DNA from: Saccoglossus kowalevskii
Lineage: Eukaryota; Hemichordata; Enteropneusta; Harrimaniidae
Direction of reading: 5' to 3'
Length of the DNA: 33,412 bases
Assembly (NCBI RefSeq): GCF_000003605.2
Contig: NW_003147274.1
Location: 181,895 to 215,306, forward strand
Shown here: positions 23,401 through 31,082 of the stretch, one piece after another
How the letters are laid out: each line of letters starts with the position of its first letter
How positions within the stretch are numbered: position 1 is the first letter of the stretch
Notes under the pieces: generated by a model
What the model was told of the DNA's origin: nothing
The model's input: only the letters and a program-made list of their open reading frames with translations
The model's database searches: none
Position numbers and translations under genes: made by a program

Positions 23401-26400
23401 TAGATTATGTATTGATTGCACAATTTAAGGGCACACACAAATTTTTATGATCCCTAGAAGAGATAATATAGGATTACTAACGTTGCACTCAAAGAACATT
23501 ATTTTCTTCCGACCATTAAATGACATATTGGATTAATATGAGGTTATTACAAGGATACCTCAAAGTATGCACACAAAGACAATACAGTTGAAGTATCGAC
23601 AGGTGCGCAGCGGAGGTCAATGCGAGGTGTACTGTCTAAGTGCATACTTTGAGGTCTCCTTGTAATAATCTTATTATTATACATCTTTTTCTTCCAAGGA
23701 TACAACACGAGACTGCCAAAATCGGAAAAGGCTTAGAATAGAATCAGCAAACTTCTTTGTGTGGAGTCCGGTCAAACCCTGGTGGCAGCCATGTTCGTTT
23801 TTATTATTAGAGGACGCACACACACGCAATCATTCCATATTTGGAATTCACATTTCCTAATATGGTAGAATGAAAATACCCCATAAAATACCGCAAAATT
23901 AGGAAACGCTGTAACTTATAGCGTTGGTGACAGATGTATAATAATAATACATAATCTGCATGAATTACAAGAAATGTTTGAGGATTCAACTGATGCCCAG
24001 AATTACTACATGCCGCAGTAATTCACTATTTTGCAATCAAACGTTTTCTTATTTAGAATACCATAGAATACTAATTTCTCACATGATGTTTCATCTAAGT
24101 TGCACACATTAAAGTATTGAAAGCTCATTTTCTGTTTGAATATTTACTAGTGGCCAGCAACAGCAAAATAGAGCCTGTCGGAGCGTTGAGATGGGCTTCT
24201 AGCACATTATTTGTCAGAATTCTGTTTCAATGAATAGATGCACTTTGGGGAAAGCTGAATTAGAATCTTTGCCAATCCAAATACAAACAAAAAGTCAAAC
24301 AAAAAATCAAATAAGAATCTAAAAATTAATGAAACTTGAATGTTCAGCATACATTTCCAGCAATTCACACAAATTCAGATCATACACGTATCACATACTT
24401 CACATAATAGATATGAATTCCTAGAGATTTTTTCAGGTTTCGTTTGTAAGGTTTATACAATGATGCATGTGTACATTGTTTAATATTGGGATGATTTTAA
24501 ATTCAGTATACCGTTAGCCACTTTATCAATTATTTCTCTGTGTGAAATAAATCCTATATAATACAAGATTAGGTTGTAAGGACATCTCAACTGATCAGAA
24601 AATTAGCTATAAAGTTAGAGATTACCAGTAATACAATAAAGATAAAACTGTGATGGCTATAATACTTTGTGAAACGGTCAAATAATACATGGGTTCTAAT
24701 TACATAAACAGAACACGGAATCATGGCGAGCGCTTAATAAAAAGCTGCTGCTGTCAATGTATGCTTCACTAGGTACCAGGTAAGGAATTAAATTAAGCTA
24801 GAGTTTTCTCAAGATACATGTATGCTGTTGCTGTAAACATATTTTTTGCTTTCCTCTATCAAATGTTTTTTTTAGATAATAATATATAAAATGTATGAAT
24901 AAACTAATATTTATAACTTTTTAAAACTGTTTAGACAAATAAATCAATAACCTGAATGGAAATGGCATCCACTGTTCCAAACAATATGGTTAGATAGATT
25001 AGAGGAACAACAGACAATGAGGAAAAGAAAATAACACTATTTGAGGTACGAAAAAAAGTTGCATGGCATTCTCACTCTCAACGAGATCCAGGCAGAAATT
25101 AGCAAACAAGGTTTATTGTTTCACAAAATTTGAATTTCCACAGTTTGGATCAGGTTAACAAAGTAGCATAATGATATGCATTGATTAAAAGATTATGCTT
25201 ATTAATCAACCAGTTCCTGTTGTCACGAATGTCAAACATTAAATCGTGTTTATGTTGAATGTTGTGATGGTGGTTTTTTTCTATGTTTTATGGCGATAAA
25301 TGGGCAATGTTGTTTTTGGCGATAGATAACTGTTAAATATAGAGTGGCAAGATGTTCCTTCTAGTCAGTACCAGTACTGGAGAAATGGACTTTGATTGAA
25401 CCCTGAATGCTAAATAAAAAGCAATTTGTCTAATTCAGTCTCTAAAGACCATAAGGAGATAAAGTGTTTCAGGTACAGTGTTGAGGAACAAATTTGAATT
25501 GACGATCTTAAACTCCTGAGACGAGGAAATTATTTGAAATCTGAAGTGAAACACTTCTTACCTGCCACTGAGTCTTCATCAATCTGACTAACAAAGATTC
25601 CTAAACCGTGTTCAGAACCACCACGTATACTAAATCCTAAACTGTCGCTGTCTTTGTTTATAGTAATTACATGAAGCGTACCTTTCTCAGCAGAATAACC
25701 ATTGTAATTGGCACCTATATAATAAAAATACATATGCATTAGCCATAACTAGTAAACAAATAAGTTGTCATGAATCAAAGAAAGTTATCAATTTTTGTAG
25801 CATTGAACATTTTACAGGGTATTCTTTAGTTAAAAAGTCATGGTTACGTTCAAAAAATGAATTCCCCTTTGAATGTTAAAATTTGAAAAAACGATGTGGA
25901 TGTGAAAGTGCAATATAATATACATGTACATGTAGTTTAATAACAAATTGTTATATACAAATTGGTAAATTTGTGAATGTGTCCGTCTTTTTATTACAAA
26001 ATCAAGGACACAGTTAGAAATTAAAGCTGCCTTTATGACGTGTGCAGGGGATTTATTAATCAGGCCATCATGCAAAATGCATTTCAACACACATTTAGCC
26101 TCGATAGTTACCTATTTTAGTTGTTAGCAACCGATATTCATGCCTACTTTTGAAGTGAAACATGTGCCAGTGTAAACATTGAGAACAAAAATTACTGCAA
26201 GTGAAAACTGACAACACTGACGACTATGGCACTGTTACCTCACATTTTTTCAATTTCATTTTAAGAAAAGCTAAATATCAAGAGTATAATATACTATAAT
26301 TAATTTATGTTTTGTACTAGCTTTTTTAAATGATTAAAATATGCATGAAATTTTTTTTGTTTCTTGATCAAACCCAGTTAAAGTGAATTAATTATACACA

Positions 26401-27453
26401 GATTAGAAAATTGTACAAACTGCCTCAACTATCATAAAAGCATCGCAGGCAATTGCCTCAATGTTCAAGGAGTTTCCTTGGTGTTCTTCAAAAAATACAG
26501 ATTTTCACTACAAGATTCCTAAAGGTAATCTTGTCATGGAAATGAGGACCTCTCGACTTTAAAGTTCAAGCCCAGCTGATACAGTACTATATCAGCACTT
26601 CCAGTTTTGTTACTTCTTCAGTTTTTCATCTTTATTTTAATTTTCTTTAATATCAATATCCAAATAAAGATATGATTATGCAATAAAGATTATCATTATA
26701 AATTTTATAGTATAATAATACACATCAACTAACAATAGTACTGTATTTATTCTATTAGAAGTACACTTGTAAATTACAGACTAAGGTGTTTCCATGGTCA
26801 AAATAACTAACATTTAAATTAGTATACAACACATGTATTTTTTGGTTTATAGAAACATCTATTGGAGATGCGCTTCTAATAGAACAAATAGGGTATATAA
26901 TTTTAATACTGAAATGTTTATGGATTATGATGTAAAATCACATAAAAATTGAAATGGGCAAATAAATGAGTAAATGCATATGTTCTAGCTTCCCATCTAA
27001 CACCAAATTTATAAATAAGAGGCAGTATAAGGCAAAAATGAAATGTCTCAAACAATAAAATTAATGCATGAATTGTACTGCAAACCATCATAACTTTGTG
27101 AAACACAAATTTGGGATGATGTAAAATTATGTATCATTAAATTTTGTCCAAGCAAAAGTCATTTGATCACAAAGTTGTTGGCTGCAAAAATGTTTACAGT
27201 ACATAGTGTACATGCAGAGATGAATTCCAGTTTGAAATATAAGAAAACATGCATGATAGCGATTCAAAGAACAAAGTTCCCAATAAGTTACCTTATTAAG
27301 AAGAGAAGGTAAAATATACTTGCTTCGAGCCAGAAATGATGATATACCCAAAACACCAACATTGTAATTTAGTTTTTTACTTACGTCGCAGACGAGTTTT
27401 TAACTTTTTCTTTTTCTTTTTTGTGTGTTTCACATGTGGTGTTGAATGGACAG
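8329..27453 (-). CDS. PDZD7: PDZD7-like Usher-complex scaffold, 17 exons, 5' partial
   Basis: PDZD7 is a multi-PDZ scaffold that, with harmonin, whirlin and usherins, organises ankle-link complexes of hair-cell stereocilia and periciliary membranes. The join (27385-27453, 25562-25714, 23178-23352, 20652-20849, 19694-19929, 18848-19023, 18353-18488, 17023-17145, 15461-15676, 14758-14939, 14086-14177, 13626-13720, 12223-12291, 10511-11471, 9590-9738, 8921-9021, 8329-8466) stays in one frame with a GT donor and AG acceptor at every junction and gives 1088 residues. Residues about 35-120 are PDZ1, 167-250 PDZ2, 530-605 the HHD and 1000-1085 PDZ3. Vertebrate PDZD7 is close to 1030 residues. PDZD7 rather than whirlin is indicated by KFSREKTSW after PDZ1, [11 protein letters not shown] after PDZ2 and [10 protein letters not shown] in the HHD. 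The N-terminal exon(s) are missing. All exon edges are read by eye from splice signals. Confidence 0.92.
8467..9589 (-). other. Introns at the PDZD7 3' end
   Basis: Two introns (8467-8920 and 9022-9589) flank the 8921-9021 exon. I see only AT-rich filler in them: no repeat array, nested gene or RNA. Confidence 0.5.
8921..9021 (-). CDS. PDZD7: PDZD7 exon: middle of PDZ3
   Basis: Encodes [20 protein letters not shown] then [13 protein letters not shown]. The SGG loop and KIE(R/K)(V/I)F-GGAA block match PDZ3 of vertebrate PDZD7. Acceptor CTTTGTAG, donor GTAGGA, phase 0 out. Confidence 0.96.
9590..9738 (-). CDS. PDZD7: PDZD7 exon: linker and first strand of PDZ3
   Basis: 49 codons, from [20 protein letters not shown] to [12 protein letters not shown], the last being beta-A of PDZ3. 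Acceptor ACTTTTACAG, donor GTAGGT; the split Gly codon begins the binding loop SLGISI. Confidence 0.92.
9834..10203. repeat. 20-bp minisatellite in a PDZD7 intron
   Basis: About 18 tandem copies of CTTGAAAATCCCATCCYGAA fill half of the intron 9739-10510. Copies differ mainly by C/T at one site and CCC/TCC variants, which suggests recent expansion. The consensus lacks stop codons on the minus strand, so overlapping open frames of 60-159 codons appear there. They are artefacts of a 20-base period cycling through all frames. Confidence 0.98.
10511..11471 (-). CDS. PDZD7: PDZD7 large exon: charged helix and disordered linker
   Basis: The largest exon, 319 full codons. It opens with a charged helix ([20 protein letters not shown], then RKKAMM), probably a coiled coil or single alpha-helix. 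A Ser/Thr/Pro-rich stretch, an acidic serine block ([19 protein letters not shown]) and a proline-rich end ([14 protein letters not shown]) follow. Vertebrate PDZD7 instead has an Arg-Ser run and proline-rich linker here, so this is the most diverged part. Acceptor TTGAATACAG and donor GTGAGT. Confidence 0.9.
11472..12222 (-). other. PDZD7 intron, nothing recognised
   Basis: AT-rich intron between the 69-nt exon and the large linker exon. Nothing beyond splice signals is visible. Confidence 0.5.
12223..12291 (-). CDS. PDZD7: PDZD7 exon: short linker after the HHD
   Basis: A 69-nt exon encoding [20 protein letters not shown] then QP, probably a helix extending from the HHD. Acceptor ATTTTACAG, donor GTAAGA; phases match both neighbours (2 in, 1 out). 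Confidence 0.8.
12505..13272. repeat. Degenerate interspersed repeat with ~260-bp period
   Basis: Inside intron 12292-13625, related blocks recur. AAATTTGAACATAATC with a following GTCAGAG-TATGGC block appears near 12624 and 12886, with a weaker copy near 13035. A CCATTTTGAAT-like block recurs near 12569, 12699, 12825, 12966 and 13120. The right end is a short CAGACGCA/CGGACACA repeat (about 13230-13264). The overall look is of an old non-coding repeat, partly duplicated in tandem; its class is not determined. Confidence 0.55.
13626..13720 (-). CDS. PDZD7: PDZD7 exon: end of harmonin-homology domain
   Basis: Encodes [20 protein letters not shown] and [11 protein letters not shown], the last HHD helix; vertebrate PDZD7 has SVVAPTDLGRFDS at this point. 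Acceptor TTTTTACAG and donor GTAAGT. Confidence 0.96.
13906..13922. repeat. Poly-G run (17 G)
   Basis: Seventeen consecutive G in intron 13721-14085. On the transcribed (minus) strand this is poly-C. Length is prone to slippage and sequencing error. The rest of the intron is featureless. Confidence 0.95.
14086..14177 (-). CDS. PDZD7: PDZD7 exon: core of harmonin-homology domain
   Basis: Encodes [20 protein letters not shown] then [11 protein letters not shown], almost the vertebrate PDZD7 HHD core ([10 protein letters not shown]). HHDs bind short helical peptides of Usher-complex partners. Acceptor TTTGACAG and donor GTAAGT. Confidence 0.96.
14178..14757 (-). other. PDZD7 intron, nothing recognised
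   Basis: 580-base intron separating the two halves of the harmonin-homology domain. No repeat or nested feature is seen. Confidence 0.5.
14758..14939 (-). CDS. PDZD7: PDZD7 exon: start of harmonin-homology domain
   Basis: [17 protein letters not shown] precedes the first HHD helices ([20 protein letters not shown], then RHVRR). This aligns with the LAQRLLTDDEV...TRH segment of vertebrate PDZD7. Acceptor TTCTGTGCAG and donor GTAAGA, phase 0 out. Confidence 0.93.
15178..15426. mobile_element. MITE family B, copy A (249 bp)
   Basis: The ends are imperfect inverted repeats: TTAGCCTTTTCACCACCAG on the left and, read on the other strand, TTAACCTTTTCTACACCAG on the right. A second, subterminal inverted pair is present (TTTCTACACTTTC and GAAAGTGTAGA). 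A related sequence in the same orientation lies at 19111-19302, sharing ATTTTGGAGC, GAGTCAATTT, CAGTTTTTACT and GTGAATTTGTGATGG in the same order. It lies in intron 14940-15460 and has no coding capacity. Confidence 0.7.
15461..15676 (-). CDS. PDZD7: PDZD7 exon: Thr/Ser/Asn-rich disordered linker
   Basis: Low-complexity, with a Thr-Val run ([16 protein letters not shown]) and RPMRHEST at the end. Acceptor TTGTGTAG and donor GTAGGT agree in phase with both neighbours. It is poorly conserved, so support comes from splice phase and the open frame. Confidence 0.8.
15677..17022 (-). other. PDZD7 intron, nothing recognised
   Basis: AT-rich intron with scattered TACATGTA-type words and a poly-T run near 16540. 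No coding exon with agreeing phase is needed, because its flanking exons join directly in frame. Confidence 0.5.
17023..17145 (-). CDS. PDZD7: PDZD7 exon: basic linker, tandem acceptor
   Basis: Encodes [20 protein letters not shown] and [20 protein letters not shown], matching in style and position the basic EKKEK...RSKT segment of vertebrate PDZD7. The acceptor is a NAGNAG pair (TAGCAG), so the exon can begin at 17145 or 17142, adding or removing a single Ala codon. Donor GTAAAA. Confidence 0.88.
17146..18352 (-). other. PDZD7 intron, nothing certain
   Basis: 1.2-kb AT-rich intron. A partial X-box-like word (GTTGCTAGGCTAC, near 17199) is present but too weak to call. A poly-T run lies near 17430. 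Small open frames on both strands have no coding signature. Confidence 0.45.
18353..18488 (-). CDS. PDZD7: PDZD7 exon: linker with SRSQS motif
   Basis: 45 codons from [18 protein letters not shown] to [16 protein letters not shown]. The SRSQS motif corresponds to TRSQS in vertebrate PDZD7 at the same place in the linker. Acceptor TTATACAG and donor GTGAGT. Confidence 0.85.
18634..18790 (+). mobile_element. TTAA-flanked MITE, copy 3 (157 bp) in a PDZD7 intron
   Basis: Begins TTAAAGCGGGGGGGAGTCGT and ends with the inverted counterpart (ACAATCCTCCTGCTTTAA). It aligns end to end with copy 2 (3732-3884) in the opposite orientation: TTGTTTACAAACAAG, CCCATGAGC and a TCAATTCCC block recur in order. 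It fills nearly half of the 359-base intron 18489-18847. Part of a plus-strand frame (18610-18999) is this element and is not a gene. Confidence 0.88.
18848..19023 (-). CDS. PDZD7: PDZD7 exon: Ser/His-rich linker
   Basis: 58 codons of low-complexity linker ([20 protein letters not shown] through [15 protein letters not shown]). Identification rests on phase agreement with both neighbours (2 in, 0 out), acceptor CCTGTCACAG and donor GTAACA. Overlapping frames in this interval are shadows. Confidence 0.75.
19111..19302. mobile_element. MITE family B, copy B (192 bp)
   Basis: A shorter, diverged relative of the element at 15178-15426 in the same orientation. The left end TTTACCACCAGACT and the right end ATTTGTGATGGTTAACCG are kept, as is the core GAAAGTGCAGACTATGAACA. 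It lies in intron 19024-19693. The two copies sit in neighbouring introns of the same gene. Confidence 0.65.
19694..19929 (-). CDS. PDZD7: PDZD7 exon: second half of PDZ2
   Basis: Encodes [20 protein letters not shown], the alpha-2 helix [12 protein letters not shown], and the family-specific tail [17 protein letters not shown] that follows PDZ2 in PDZD7. Acceptor GATTTTCAG and donor GTAAGT. Confidence 0.95.
19930..20651 (-). other. PDZD7 intron within PDZ2
   Basis: 722-base intron splitting PDZ2. It contains a short TCATCA run near 20411. Otherwise nothing is recognised. Confidence 0.5.
20652..20849 (-). CDS. PDZD7: PDZD7 exon: linker and first half of PDZ2
   Basis: A charged linker ([15 protein letters not shown]) leads into PDZ2: [20 protein letters not shown] with the binding loop LLGLNI, then [11 protein letters not shown]. 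Acceptor TTGGTTCAG and donor GTATGG (weaker than the others), splitting an Arg codon. Confidence 0.95.
20850..23177 (-). other. Largest PDZD7 intron, mostly featureless
   Basis: 2.3 kb of AT-rich DNA between PDZ1 and PDZ2. A single MITE-like end (ACTGTGAACTCCTTTAATTT, near 20921) resembles the termini of the element at 4241-4443, but no partner end was found. There are no open frames of interest. Confidence 0.45.
23178..23352 (-). CDS. PDZD7: PDZD7 exon: second half of PDZ1
   Basis: Continues PDZ1 with [20 protein letters not shown] and the alpha-2 helix [11 protein letters not shown], then the PDZD7-specific extension [13 protein letters not shown]. Acceptor TTTTTGTAG and donor GTAAGT; the Trp codon is split across the junction. 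Confidence 0.95.
23541..23671. mobile_element. 131-bp hairpin element in a PDZD7 intron
   Basis: Arms 23541-23572 and 23640-23671 are inverted copies, about 30 of 32 positions pairing; the common core is ACCTCAAAGTATGCAC. The 67-base loop is CpG-rich (GCGCAGCGG) against an AT-rich intron. This is the shape of a small MITE; TA-rich flanks fit a TA target but no exact duplication could be fixed. Confidence 0.7.
23672..25561 (-). other. Rest of the PDZ1 intron, nothing recognised
   Basis: AT-rich intron sequence between the two PDZ1 exons. No coding segment is needed or seen. Confidence 0.5.
25562..25714 (-). CDS. PDZD7: PDZD7 exon: first half of PDZ1
   Basis: Encodes beta-strands A to C of PDZ1 with the carboxylate-binding loop [10 protein letters not shown] and then [16 protein letters not shown], nearly the same as the vertebrate PDZD7 segment. 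Acceptor TTATATAG and donor GTAAGA; 153 nt, phases 2 in and 1 out. Confidence 0.95.
25715..27384 (-). other. PDZD7 intron before PDZ1, nothing recognised
   Basis: 1.7-kb AT-rich intron with no array or transposon ends that I can identify. Short minus-strand open frames (25830-26090, 26918-27351) lack any recognisable motif and are not needed for the PDZD7 frame. Confidence 0.5.
27385..27453 (-). CDS. PDZD7: PDZD7 exon: basic N-terminal linker
   Basis: Residues 1-22 of the visible protein, a short lysine-rich stretch ([16 protein letters not shown]) before PDZ1. The donor GTAAGT is strong and leaves one base that joins in phase with the next exon. The acceptor (CATCATGAAG) is weak but is the only AG between an upstream in-frame TGA and the coding stretch. 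There is no in-frame ATG, so the gene must start in another exon upstream. Confidence 0.6.
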
Positions 27454-27903
27454 CTTCATGATGTGGAAGAATAATAGGTCAATATGGGATTCAAATAGTA
27501 CATCGCCGAAAAAATGTATACATTTTAAAAAAATGCTTGAAACAATGCATATTTAGATTGAAATAATCATCATCTAAAAAGGACTATCAAAACAGAAAAT
27601 ACAATGTAACTTCAATCTATAGACCAAATTTGAGCTAGTTACTCAAAGACATCAATCTGTCAACAGATTGGCAAAATGGCAAAAATATTTTTTTCTTTAT
27701 TTTTTTTTTATAACAATTACACCAAATTCATTTGTGAGTTTTTTTTATTGAAACTATTTTTGTTTTGTATGGGCAACTGTTTGAAAATAAATCTGGATTT
27801 GTACTACTGACACCCTGCATGTACTTCAGTTCAGGTATTTCCCATATGACACAGATCTCAAAAATTCTCAGATTCAATTATCAATTTTCTTTTGGGTGGC
27901 CTA

Positions 27904-29650
27904 GTTGTAATGGTGGTAGGGTAACATTATTAATTTGAGCCAACCAATTATAATAGCTGGGCTGTAATGGTAGCAGTGGTGGTGGGGTATCATTAATTTG
28001 AGCCAAATGATTGTAATAGGTGGTCTGTGATGGTAGTAGTTATGGTGGAGTAACATTAATTTGAGCCAACCAATTATAATAGCTAGGCTGTAATGGTAGT
28101 AGTTGTGGTGGAGTAACATTAATTTGAGCCAACCAATTATAATAGGTGGTCTGTGATGGTAGTAGTTGTGGTAGAGTAACATTAATTTGAGCCAACCGTT
28201 TATAATAGCTGGGCTGTAATGGTAGTAGTGGTGGTGGTGGGATAACATTATTAATTTGAGCCAACCAATTGCAATAGGTGGTCTGTGATGGTAGTAGTTG
28301 TGGTGGAGTAACATTAATTTGAGCCAACCAATTATAATAAGTGGTCTGTGATGGTAGTAGTTGTGGTGGAGTAACATTAATTTGAGCCAACCAATTATAA
28401 TAGCTGGGATGTAATGGTAGTAGTGGTGGTGGAGTAACATTAATTTGAGCCAACCAATTATAATAAGTGGTCTGTGATGGTAGTAGTTGTGGTGGAGTAA
28501 CATTAATTTGAGCCAACCAATTATAATAAGTGGTCTGTGATGGTAGTAGTTGTGGTGGAGTAACATTAATTTGAGCCAACCAATTGCAATAGGTGGTCTG
28601 TTATGGTAGTAGTAGTTGTGGTGGAGTAACATTAATTTGAGCCAACCAATTATAATAGGTGGTCTGTGATGGTAGTAGTGGTGGTAGGGTAACATTATTA
28701 ATTTGAGCCAACCAATTATAATAGGTGGGATGTAATGGTAGTAGTTGTGGTGGAGTAACATTAATTTGAGCCAACCAATTATAATAGCTTGGATGTAATG
28801 GTAGTAGTGGTGGTGGAGTAACATTAATTTGAGCCAACCAATTGCAATAGGTGGTCTGTTATGGTAGTAGTTGTGGTGAAGTAACATTAATTTGAGCCAA
28901 CCAATTATAATAGCTGGGCTGTAATGGTAGTAGTGGTGATGGGGTAACATTATTAATTTGAGCCAACCAATTATAATAGGTGGTCTGTGATGGTAGTAGT
29001 TGTGGTAGAGTAACATTAATTTGAGCCAACCAATTATAATAGCTGGGCTGTAATGGTAGTAGTGGTGGTGGTGGGATAACATTATTAATTTGAGCCAACC
29101 AATTGCAATAGGTGGTCTGTGATGGTAGTAGTTGTGGTGGAGTAACATTAATTTGAGCCAACCAATTATAATAAGTGGTCTGTGATGGTAGTAGTTGTGG
29201 TGGAGTAACATTAATTTGAGCCAACCAATTATAATAGCTGGGATGTAATGGTAGTAGTGGTGGTGGAGTAACATTAATTTGAGCCAACCAATTGCAATAG
29301 GTGGTCTGTGTTGGTAGTAGTGATGGGGTAACATTAATTTGAGCCAACCGATTGCAATAGGTGGTCTGTGATGGTAGTAGTGGTGGTGGAGTAACATTAA
29401 TTTGAGCCAACCGATTGTAATTGGTGGTCTGTTATGGTAGTAGTGGTGGGGTGACATTAATTTGAGCCAACCGATTGTAATTGGTGGTCTGTTATGGTAG
29501 TAGTGGTGGGGTAACATTAATTTGAGCCAACCAATTGTAATTGGTGGTCTGTTATGGTAGTAGTGGTGGGGTAACATTAATTTGAGCCAACCGATTGTAA
29601 TTGGTGGTCTGTTATGGTAGTAGTGGTGGGGTAACATTACTAATTTGAAA
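27904..29650. repeat. 60-66-bp minisatellite, 27 full units plus one partial
   Basis: A typical unit contains TAACATTAATTTGAGCCAAC and TATGGTAGTAGTGGTGG. Units are about 60, 63 or 66 bp (up to about 69); they vary by GGT/GTT triplets and by an extra ATT, all multiples of three. The right-hand units (29430-29640) are nearly identical. Five successive units at about 28120-28455 recur almost unchanged at about 28954-29289, an offset of 834 bases, so the array has grown by block duplication. The minus strand stays open for 588 codons (27901-29667). The array lies upstream of the first recognised PDZD7 exon, probably in an intron or the 5' flank. Confidence 0.97.
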
Positions 29651-31082
29651 CAACATGTCAAAGTCAATCATCCATAACCTAGCCATTATTACAAAGTGTA
29701 TCAGTGCAGCAACTGGAAGACTCATAGCAACTTTAAAATTAATTTGATTGATTCTGAAAGGCGTGATTCAAAATACCAAAAAAGAATCGTTGACAACATA
29801 TTGAGAACTAAAATCTGATTAAGCATGAACGGTAAATCTTTTTTTGGACAGACATTTATGTGCATTTTTCTGTACTATTAACTTTTTAACATGACAATTT
29901 TTTGACTGAGGCACACAATGGTGCATTGTACAGGGTCCTCAGCTCAACCAAACACAATGGCTGTGAGAATGTAATTGTTTGCAGTTGAAGGTATGTGCAT
30001 AGCTCGCTTGCCACTAACAAAGACACCACCATCAGAATGTCTATTGTGGGAATTGAACAAATCTGACCTGATTGGAGTAGATTGGTGTAACTGCATGCAA
30101 AATACTTGTATATCCACAGACACTACTATATTATTTCTTAATGCCTTTCAAGAACAAGGTATTGTGTTTTTAATAGTCAAGGTTAAAATTCAGAACGTTA
30201 CAAATTATGGGTAATATACATCTACTTAGATTTGTGAGTATAGCACCATATATTAATACGTACAAATCATCTTTTGAGCATTAATACCATCTTTACTCAT
30301 CTATAATGATTTGCATCAAACAAACGTACAAATTATCATAGATACTGCTTAGAGCTTAATTAATCACTATATTTTCGCTTATTTCACTAAATGCGCTAAA
30401 TAAAAACTAGTAAATATGCAATTTAACCACGGAATGTATTTCTTTCTTTTCTTTACAAACCAGTAAAATCAAAACATAGTGACAGTGAATATTCTTTCTA
30501 CTACATTACTCCATGGATATACCACTAACAGACACTTTCCTATATTACCGGTAATTTACTTTTTCCTCTTTGCAAACTGTTAAAGAGTCATCCCAGCTAT
30601 GTACGTTCAAATGTGTTAATATTTTGTGTGAATAAACACATTCGAGTCATAAACAAATCGGTATAGGATGCTAAATGTAATATAGGACCATAAAATTCAC
30701 ACACAGTCACGATGACCTCAAGCCTTTAAACAATCATTGTTATATTGGAGATATATTGCGCTATGCTTGAATGGAGCATGTCTATCATAACAATAGACTA
30801 TGACGTAATTGTTGTTAATGTTGACATATTTACAAGCAGCAAAACTTGTGTTACAAGCCTCAACATGTCAAAACACATAAAATATGTCAATTTGTAAATC
30901 ATATGGACCTGAAAAAAAAGTATATTTGTTTCTATAAATTGCTTATCAATAAATGAATCAGTGAGGGTTTACTTAAAAATAACAAATGACTTTGGACTTT
31001 TATTGAAGATGAACTTCTAATAGGGCAAATAAGGAATAATAGAGATTTAATTCTTTGTAAGATTTAAATATTGTTTCAGCTT
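29651..31082. other. Spacer between the two large arrays
   Basis: AT-rich DNA in which I recognise no exon of the missing PDZD7 N-terminus and no transposon ends. A plus-strand 79-codon frame (29975-30214) has no recognisable features. Confidence 0.45.

Noticed and set aside
8329-27453. Calling the main gene whirlin (WHRN)
   Set aside because: Architecture alone fits both, but the segments after PDZ1 and PDZ2 and the HHD core match PDZD7 and not whirlin; whirlin also carries an additional N-terminal HHD, which could not be assessed here.
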